In this document: in pieces, positions 57,086 to 64,000 of the stretch
Layout of the letters: each line of letters begins with the position of its first letter
Numbering within the stretch: the stretch's first letter is position 1
Origin: Silurus meridionalis
Taxonomy: Eukaryota; Chordata; Actinopteri; Siluriformes; Siluridae
Reading direction: 5' to 3'
NCBI RefSeq assembly: GCF_014805685.1
Contig: NC_060893.1
Span: 13,148,773 to 13,212,772 of the forward strand
Length of the DNA: 64,000 nt
Position numbers and translations under genes: made by a program
Notes under the pieces: model-generated
Told to the model about the DNA's origin: nothing
The model's input: only the letters and a program-made list of their open reading frames with translations
Database searches by the model: none

Positions 57086-58014
57086 CAGTGGAACCCGCTT
57101 ATCTCGACCTCAGTTATCTCGACAACCCTATTAAGTCGACGTTTTTGAAGTGGAACCGCCAAATTCTCGCTTTGTCTTAGCATTTTTTTATCGGTTATGT
57201 CGATTCTTTTATGTCGCCGAACCCTGATATCTCGAGCACAAGGGGGGAAAATTTGCCATTTAACGTCGGTTATCTCGGTGCAGCCGCAGAAGAACTCACG
57301 GAAGTGGCGGACAAATCAGGGCTTACAGCTGCTAAAGGTGTTGTATTGTATACTGATGAATCTCTGCTGTTAGTTAGTGCACATATGCCTTTTGTTGTTA
57401 AATGTTATGCGATGAACGGGAGGCGAAAGCGGCACGTGGGATGAGCAGCAAAAGCATAGATTGAACACCGGCAGGATCGGGGGGAATCCGCGATGCGCTT
57501 TGGGAAGAAAAGAGCAGCCGTTGAGAGAGTGCCGGTGGGAAGGCACGTACCGGGATACACATGAGCGATAACAACGACCGCCGTGAACCAACATATACCA
57601 ACAATAACGGACGGTGAGTGTGGAAGTTTAAAAGGAGCTGGTGATGATAATAAACGAGCACCATATGTGCGCGATTGAAGCCGGGAGCTTCAGAGAAAGC
57701 GGCCGAGAAAGCACCTGACACGCTGAAGGGGGCCGAAGGGGGCGTGGCAGGTGGATTCCTGACAGATAAACATGTACTGTATGTATTTTAATAACATGCC
57801 TTCATCAAACAAATCGCGGCAACGCTGTTGTGTAAAAAACCCTTCAAAAACACGTGCATGCACATTCTCATTTATTAACGCACATCATGTACATAAAGAA
57901 ATTTCAAGCACGTTAATATATTGCCGCCATTTTGATTTTCGTTTATCTCGATCATCGGTTATCTCGATGCTTTTTGGCGACCCCCTAGAACATCAACATA
58001 ACCGGGTTCCACTG
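57086..58014. mobile_element. 929-bp pogo/Tigger-like non-autonomous element with TTATCTCGA motif arrays
   Basis: The ends CAGTGGAACCCG (57086) and CGGGTTCCACTG (to 58014) are inverted and flanked by TA (57084-57085, 58015-58016). TTATCTCGA-like motifs recur at 57099, 57114, 57131, 57195, 57209, 57227 and 57270, and near the right end at 57943 and 57959, mostly 14-17 bp apart. The interior (57400-57760) is GC-rich with GGGGGCGTGGC near 57740, a word also present beside the pogo-like end at 3372. The frames in it (for example 57211-57444) do not resemble a transposase. The element therefore depends on another copy for movement. Confidence 0.85.
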
Positions 58015-58016
58015 TA

Positions 58017-58426
58017 AATTGTACCATGTACAGCACAGCACAGTGACTGTTATAAAATGGAGATACTCTATACTCCAGAAAAAAGAACAAAAAAAAAACA
58101 ACAGCAACTTTTATTTACATTTGTCTTTGTTGAGCATAACATGTTCAAAGTGGTTCATTATTACATTAATCTACTGTTTATTAGTTTTTCTACTTCTTAA
58201 GGTTATATATCATATTGAAATGAGCAAATTAATATGAACTTAGCATTCATGCAGCCAAAACTACTGTTATATCCTGTCATACAATTGTACTATACTCCTT
58301 ATTGGTCATATTTAAAAATTGTGGTGCAATATTAATTTCTTTACTGTTGATATTAGAGGTTTCACCATGCTAAGCTTTTCCAGAGTGTTCTGATGTTTCA
58401 TCCAGTAGAGCATTAGTTGTTATAAC
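58017..58426. other. AT-rich spacer
   Basis: No feature recognised. Confidence 0.5.
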
Positions 58427-59354
58427 CAGAGGCGGGTCGTGCATTTTGTACCTGGACCTTCAGTGGGGACTTACCTGACTTAATCCACCTCTTAATATCA
58501 CAACTATCACGTCGCAATTATAGAAATCAATACAATGCAAACACGCATAACAACGCGTGGCATTACAGACAAAGAGGCATTTCACATATGGAGGGTGAAT
58601 ACAATTTTACTAAAGCAAGAAACCCAGTCAAGACAACTCCAAACCTCTACACTACAACCGCAACTGTGCACCTACATCATCTGGAGCAGTTCAGAATCAA
58701 TATTTGTCTAATAACATGACAAAAACATAAAAATGTAAAAACAAAAAAATACAACCTACTCACCAGAGATGCATACTCAGAGACTGTAAGCCAGTGGTAC
58801 CGCTCGTATTCACTGGTCTGGAAGTGGCGAACAAACCCTTTCCCGGGCTGAGACAAGCTAGCTAGCTTCAGAGTTGGCTGACCTCTCCTCACGATGTCTA
58901 GCTTTTCTTAAATAATACATTTTTAAGTATGTCCACTATTAAATAAATTTCTCTTCCTCTGTATGCATAAAAAAGTCAAACTCAGATGTATTAATGTGTG
59001 CAGAGATAAACATGTGTTTTGCCAGTCGAACTTGGCTGTAACAGTTTCCCTCTAACCAACCAATGCCCTTTGAGGCAAATATTAAATCTGATTGTTTAAA
59101 GAAACAGAGCTATTTATTAAGAAGACTATGGTAAAAAAAAAATAAAAAGACCAAAAATCTAAATCCACATACACGTACTAAAAGCAATGCAGTCAAGAGA
59201 AATGCTACGAAATTAAGAAAATAAACTGTTGGGAATAAATTAATACAATTTCATGGAATCAATATAAGAATTTAGGTTGTAAATGTAGGTCAGTGCTTCT
59301 GATAGTGTTTCGGCCAGCAGAGAAGATTTTGCTGGCCCTGACTGCCCGCCACTG
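58427..59354 (-). mobile_element. Internally deleted hAT transposon, second copy
   Basis: The left end CAGAGGCGGGTCGTGC and the right end (the inverse of CAGTGGCGGGCAGTCAGG) are inverted repeats of the type seen at 24519-25657. Length is 928 bp. Flanking octamers GTTATAAC and GTAAATTT do not match well, so the target duplication has decayed or one end is slightly off. The minus strand retains a piece of the transposase N-terminal domain (58677-58892), whereas the copy at 24519 retains the C-terminal domain. Confidence 0.8.
58677..58892 (-). pseudogene. hAT transposase N-terminal (TTF-type zinc-finger region) remnant
   Basis: The minus-strand frame contains KGFVRHFQTSEYERYHWLTV followed by SEYASLVSRLYFFV. 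The pattern F-x(4)-EYERYxWL-x-xSE-xxxLxC corresponds to the start of the TTF-type zinc finger found in hAT transposases and ZMYM-like host derivatives. The expected cysteines after it are replaced (SRLYFFV), and the frame ends in non-coding sequence, so it is a pseudogene. It presumably served DNA-end recognition. Confidence 0.6.
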
Positions 59355-60164
59355 GTAAATTTTTTTTGTTATTTTTGTTATAACACAATGTAAAATGTAC
59401 ATTAAGATATATATTGTGTATAGTATCATGGTATATAATCTTAACATGTTGACCTCATGCTAATAATGATGCAATATATTTTGAACGCTGTAAAAGCAGC
59501 ATATGCAGATCCATTTGCATTCCTGTCTCTCAGCATGTGCAAAGTCCTTTGTAGTTTAACATTAGGCAGAATAATGAATGCACACTACATTATCTGTTCT
59601 CATTTGCAGCTGCCAGTCTCTTGTAGTCCCCTTATCAAAAGGCTTCTTGCTCAGGAGAAAACTAAAGGCTATCTCTTCGGAGGCCTTCATGTAAAAGGGC
59701 AGTGTGGGTTGAAGTAGTGAAGGGCACACAGGGTAACACTTTCCTCAGGCAGTCTCTCCTGGATTCAAACACAAACATGCTTCCATGCTGGGCTTTTCTT
59801 AGTCTTGGCCAGTTGTCTTTTCTTTTGCACCTTCCTCCTCATCACCATTCTTTTCTCTCCTGCTCAAAATTCTCATTCTCCCATGTCCTTCAGCTATGAG
59901 TGGCATGCTTTAAAATTGATTTTCATGTACGCTTTGTCTTCTTTCTTTTTCTGCTTTTACCTTTCTTCTGATCCACATTTAGTGTTCAGTGTCACTGTAA
60001 TTGCTGTTCCTGTTCTATAAATTATAGGGATTTCTTGAGCCCTAAGAACCAGACATTTCTTTTATTAAGGAATTGAGCAATTGTGTCACTGTGTGTTCTC
60101 TTGCCACTGTGCCTTAGGTAACATGTTATCTGTGTTATCTGTCATATACACAGAAACATATATG

Positions 60165-60169
<5 letters not shown>
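59355..60169. other. Probable intronic sequence
   Basis: No gene recognised. A T/C-rich stretch at 59810-59960 gives hydrophobic frames that are composition artefacts. Confidence 0.45.
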
Positions 60170-60235
<66 letters not shown>

Positions 60236-60238
60236 ACA
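60170..60238. repeat. (CA)n microsatellite
   Basis: About 30 CA units plus a short CTCACACACA end. Confidence 0.95.
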
Positions 60239-62089
60239 GAGGTACGCACGTGTGTGTGCTCCATAAATCCAGAGCAGGGATGCTATTCTTAGTTACGGCA
60301 CAACATTAAGGAAACTGATGGTGCAGGCTTGAAAAGGCAAGCAGTAAAACCATGAACGAAGCCACCCCCCAGTAAAAGCTGAAACGGCATTTTAAATCTA
60401 CGTGCAAGACTGGATTAATCCCCTGTAGTGTCAGTTGATTTTGGTTGGTTTTGGTCCTTTATTCTAGTTTTGAATGAAATAAAATAGCACCCATTTAAAT
60501 GCGATTCAAATAATCTTTCACACCCGATCTGGTTATCAGGACGGATTAAACCGCATAGTTAGTTAAGAGACACAATGTAAAGTTCTCATGTTGGCCAGTA
60601 CTTCAACTCTATGAACAAAAAACAATCTCCCGTTCTCTCTTTATCTTCACCATTTCTTCTTTCTTTGCTCCTCTTTCGCTCTGCCTATATTATGCTTTTC
60701 TGAGCCAATCAATCCTCCAGCCCAACAATACAGCATTGACACACAGCTGCGTGCTGTCAAAGCCCAACAACCCTCTATCAGACTGAATACCGATTTCATC
60801 CGACAGCGACAACCCAGAACCTTCAGCCTATTGCACTTTTTGCCTGTTACCCTCTCTGTCATCTCCTCTCTTTTTTGTTTTCTCTATTTTTTCTTAAGAT
60901 ATTTACCTATGAATTCGCACAATTTCATAATCTCCATTAGTATAATCCCATTCCCCACTCTTTTCTGGGCTAATCAGTCCTCTAGTCCATCAGTCCTCTC
61001 TCCCTCTTCTTCTCCCTCTTCTTCTCCCTCTCTTACCCCCGCCACCCCACCCCCAAGGAGCCACAGACTTAACGAGATGTGTATTGTAATTTATGCCTAT
61101 GCATATGGGAGGAATAGATCTGCCATTGATGGATGTCTTGCTTGCCGGCACTGACTCTGCTGTGTTCTGTAGAGCATCCCAGTGGACCACAGTGGAGTGT
61201 CGACATAAAAACACATTGAGTAAACAAGTAATGCAACGCTTACACACTGCAGCCATAATGAGGAATCGGTGGAGGCTGAGACGCATGGCCCAGATGAAAC
61301 AAGAGTGGACACGCTCCAGCTATATCCTGCAGGCATGTTTCTCACTGAAACCAAAAGTCATGCATCACTGTGATCTCTTTAGGCATGAATAGTGCATTCT
61401 TGCAGAGAGGTAGAGATCATTTTTAATAGACAAAAAAAAGAAAAAAATGTTCTACATTTGTAAATGTAATGAGATGGGAAACAGATTTTTTAAGAACTAT
61501 CATTAACCAAATCATCTCAGGTTACAAGCAATTAAGCAAAACTTGATGTAAGAATTCAGAGTTTTTCTTTATGACTTTATTTGAATAAATAAGAATCATC
61601 CCTGCTTTTTGGAATTTGACCATTTTATGCATGAGTAGACCTGCTGTGGATAAATAACCACGCATTATATGTGAGCCGGTATCTGTTCCTTTTTCATGGA
61701 GTCTAGATTAATCGGTCTTTTGTTTGCCCAGCCTGGTGCAAACTGCCTCATAAAATGTTTTCAATGTTCAGTAAAACACTAGGGAAATGTTGAAGAGCAA
61801 AAACTGTTACTAAAGTACAACAATAGCACAAAGTTGATATACACTAGTTTCTCCACTTATATTGCTAAGCTAAAATGCATACAATTACGTAGGAGTTAGG
61901 GCTCTTAGTATTATTGACCATACAGTAAATACTGAGTTTCACCATGATCCAACATTTATATATACAATCCAATAATGTACTGATCTATTTTGCTGTCATT
62001 TGTTTGTGGTTAATTGCTAAAACAAGTAGTTTAATGCTCTGATAATAGGCTGACCCTCATGATATCTATTAGCTATTTTATACACTCAC
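60239..62089. other. Unique sequence with enhancer-like and exon-like blocks
   Basis: 60360-60560 is complex, with GGATTAATCCCC (a bicoid/Otx-type dyad) and CATTTAAATGCG. 60630-61060 is strongly pyrimidine-rich and ends at CCCACCCCCAAGGAGCC, a splice-acceptor-like context near 61058; (CTTCTTCTCC)n-like units sit at 61006-61030. The following 61060-61390 is complex and partly open on both strands, without a recognisable protein. No definite gene is called. Confidence 0.4.
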
Positions 62090-62695
62090 CATCCACTTCA
62101 ATAAGAACAGTGCATTAATTAAAATCATGTAGATAATGGTCAAACGCTTACATAAATGTTGATGTGAATTATTAGAATCAGGAAAAAGTTGTAAGTTTAC
62201 AAATTAACCATGTCATAGTGCCTGATGCTCTAGTTTGAATATTATAAAATTTTGCCTTGTTGATTAGAAGGGTCATGGATTTAGTACAACCCCAATTATT
62301 GACTTATTTGTAAGCCAGATAAACACTCTTTACCACCATGGGGAGCAGAAAATTATCTCAGCATGCACAACACATTGAATCTTGAGGTGGGTGGTCTTCA
62401 ACAGCAACAGACCACAATGGATTCTACTTCTGTCACAAACGATCAGAATTCTGATGCTGTTATGGACACAGGTGCTTCAGTATTAGACATTTGAAGATTA
62501 GCTTAATAATAATAATAAATAAAAACCCACTTTCTTCATATATCTTGTTTTGGTCAATCCACACCATGGCTTAAATGTTTGGTGCATGCCAAGAAGCTTT
62601 TCTGTTCACCACCAATGTAAAGAACTGCAGGCACATTCTGACCATCCTCCTCTGATCTCTCTAAACAAGGGGTTGAAAAAGGTGTTTATAACAAA
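62090..62695 (+). mobile_element. Scrambled Tc1-like transposon relic (family 3)
   Basis: The start TATACACTCACCATCCACTT matches the family terminus. GCACAACACATTGAATCTTG and GGTGGTCTTCAACAGCAACA (62364-62405) match the family's transposase coding region on the plus strand. A further piece, 62630-62690 (CCTCCTCTGATCTCTCTAAA), matches an earlier part of the same gene but in reverse orientation. The relic is therefore deleted and internally inverted, with no open frame. Confidence 0.55.
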
Positions 62696-62762
62696 CTGTT
62701 TTGTGTAAAAATCTTGTCATTGGGCTCACTGAATTCTGATGATTGTTGTTCCTAATAAATTG

Positions 62763-62765
<3 letters not shown>

Positions 62766-62847
<82 letters not shown>
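62766..62847. repeat. (TA)n microsatellite
   Basis: About 41 uninterrupted TA units, the longest perfect dinucleotide run in the window. Confidence 0.95.
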
Positions 62848-62854
<7 letters not shown>

Positions 62855-64000
62855 TCTAAACATATTATATAAGCATTCTTTTATACCTGTAATGGTTAGA
62901 TTATACTGTATGTCTAAGTAGTTGAAACTGAAGTGCTTGTTTTATAAAACCCTAGTTACAGATGTGAAATCAGTTATGCCTGCTCTGATTCACCAAGTGA
63001 TAGATATTTACATGTACTTATTTCAGTAAGTACAGGTATTTCAGTTCAAGTGAACAGAATAAGATAGGGATTTTGAGAATGTGAGAAAAGAAAGAAAGAA
63101 AACAGAAACAACAACAAAATTCTGTGTGTTCCTGTCTGTTATAGCAAAGTTTACCTGTGTCTTAGACATGGAGTAAAGTATGGAAAATAAATAAATAGCA
63201 CAGAGATTAAATATGATAAAACATGCTCGAATAATGCTGAAGCAGACTTTAACCAAGATAAATGTCAAATAGCAGTAAAGGACAATCACCAATTATTTTT
63301 ACATACATTTATTTACACTACATATACATATTAGTTGTGACATTAAAAACAAATCAAATGTGACTACAGCAGCTTAATATTCATGGATTAATGTAGATCA
63401 CCATAATAATAAGTAATCCTATTTATTTATTCATCCATCTATCCATGTTTGCATCAATATATTGATTCTTTTTAGCAATTAATTATGTAATAGATTGGCC
63501 ACTAGTACAGTGATACGAAACAGGGTGAATGGATTAATATAATATATAACTTAACTATAATATGTTTACTATAATTTCGGGTCATGGCATGATGTAAATC
63601 AATTGGGAATGTCAGAATTAAATATTCTCTGAGGTATGGATACTTTCCAACTTTGAGGCCCACCACAGTAAACTAACTGAATAGAAGTAATGTCCTTCTG
63701 GCAGAGGACTTAAAATACTGGGCTCTAGAACATAATGTGCTTTTTTTTTTCTTCAGGCGGTAGAGGCTGTGACCCATGTCAGGAGGATTTAAATTTAGAC
63801 TTCATCTGTTCTTCAATGGACTTATTTTTTCTTCATTCATTTCATTATCTAATTTTGTAGTGGAGGCTAAAATACAGTGCACTCTGAAAGCTCACTGCGG
63901 TGCATTTCCTTCCAGCCTGCCTCTTCAGCAATCCCATCTCTCTCTCCAACAAAGTTAATCTGCACTACATGAAATAAAGCATGTGGGGAGAAGAGAAAGC
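62848..64000. other. AT-rich sequence to window end
   Basis: No gene recognised. An acceptor-like TTTTTTTTTTCTTCAGGCGG at about 63745 precedes a short open stretch (GRGCDPCQEDLNLDFIC and onward to a stop), but no donor or homology supports an exon. Confidence 0.45.

Noticed and set aside
63740..63865. Candidate exon after a T-rich acceptor-like site
   Set aside because: The frame runs into a stop without a donor, and the peptide matches nothing I know.
1..64000. A bacterial, phage or defence-type gene system
   Set aside because: No operon-like gene arrangement, ribosome-binding sites or long frames. Microsatellites, SINEs and Tc1/hAT/DIRS elements show it is vertebrate (fish) DNA.

Overview
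This window looks like non-coding chromosomal DNA from a teleost fish. It is AT-rich and full of dinucleotide microsatellites, mostly (CA)n and (TA)n. It carries degenerate copies of transposon families typical of ray-finned fish: Tc1-like, pogo/Tigger-like and hAT DNA transposons, DIRS-type tyrosine-recombinase retrotransposons, L2/Rex1-like and RTE-like LINEs, and tRNA-derived SINEs. Several LINE 3' ends carry pentanucleotide tails of the TTGAC type, common in ostariophysan fish such as catfishes. That narrower placement is an inference. No bacterial or viral gene organisation is present, and no intact host protein-coding gene could be read.

Layout. From 0 to 20 kb the sequence is AT-rich, with an old hAT-like element (0.22-1.14 kb), a pogo-like left end (3.4 kb), two Tc1-like relics (6.3 and 10.3 kb), an L2-type LINE end (10.6-11.6 kb), two SINEs (8.2 and 16.0 kb) and unusually complex unique sequence at 9.0-10.26 kb. 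From 20.6 to 28.7 kb lies the densest transposon cluster. It holds a minus-strand DIRS element split by a plus-strand LINE, a hAT element with a perfect 8-bp target duplication, a LINE relic, and a second DIRS copy deleted so that gag lies beside the recombinase end. From 29 to 42 kb there are Tc1 relics, an RTE fragment with a 17-bp target duplication, a 0.4-kb hairpin MITE, a perfect 68-bp palindrome, a DNA transposon containing another transposon (34.7-36.1 kb), a hAT-like element containing a SINE (37.0-37.9 kb) and a SINE inside a SINE (41.3-41.84 kb).

The only region that looks like part of a host gene is 43.6-45.4 kb. It is CpG-rich and repeat-poor apart from microsatellites, contains many short upstream reading frames, and ends in a strong splice donor at 45393 on the plus strand. 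I read it as a candidate promoter plus non-coding first exon, with at least 18.6 kb of first intron running to the window end. The 45.4-64 kb stretch is intron-like: microsatellites, a pogo-like element with GC-rich cargo (57.1-58.0 kb), a second hAT copy (58.4-59.4 kb), a scrambled Tc1 copy (62.1-62.7 kb) and some enhancer-like unique segments.

Nothing here forms an operon or a defence system. What interacts is the transposons: autonomous-looking relics beside non-autonomous derivatives, and SINEs sharing a tail with an RTE relic. All family assignments come from reading the sequence and recalled family features, not from database searches.
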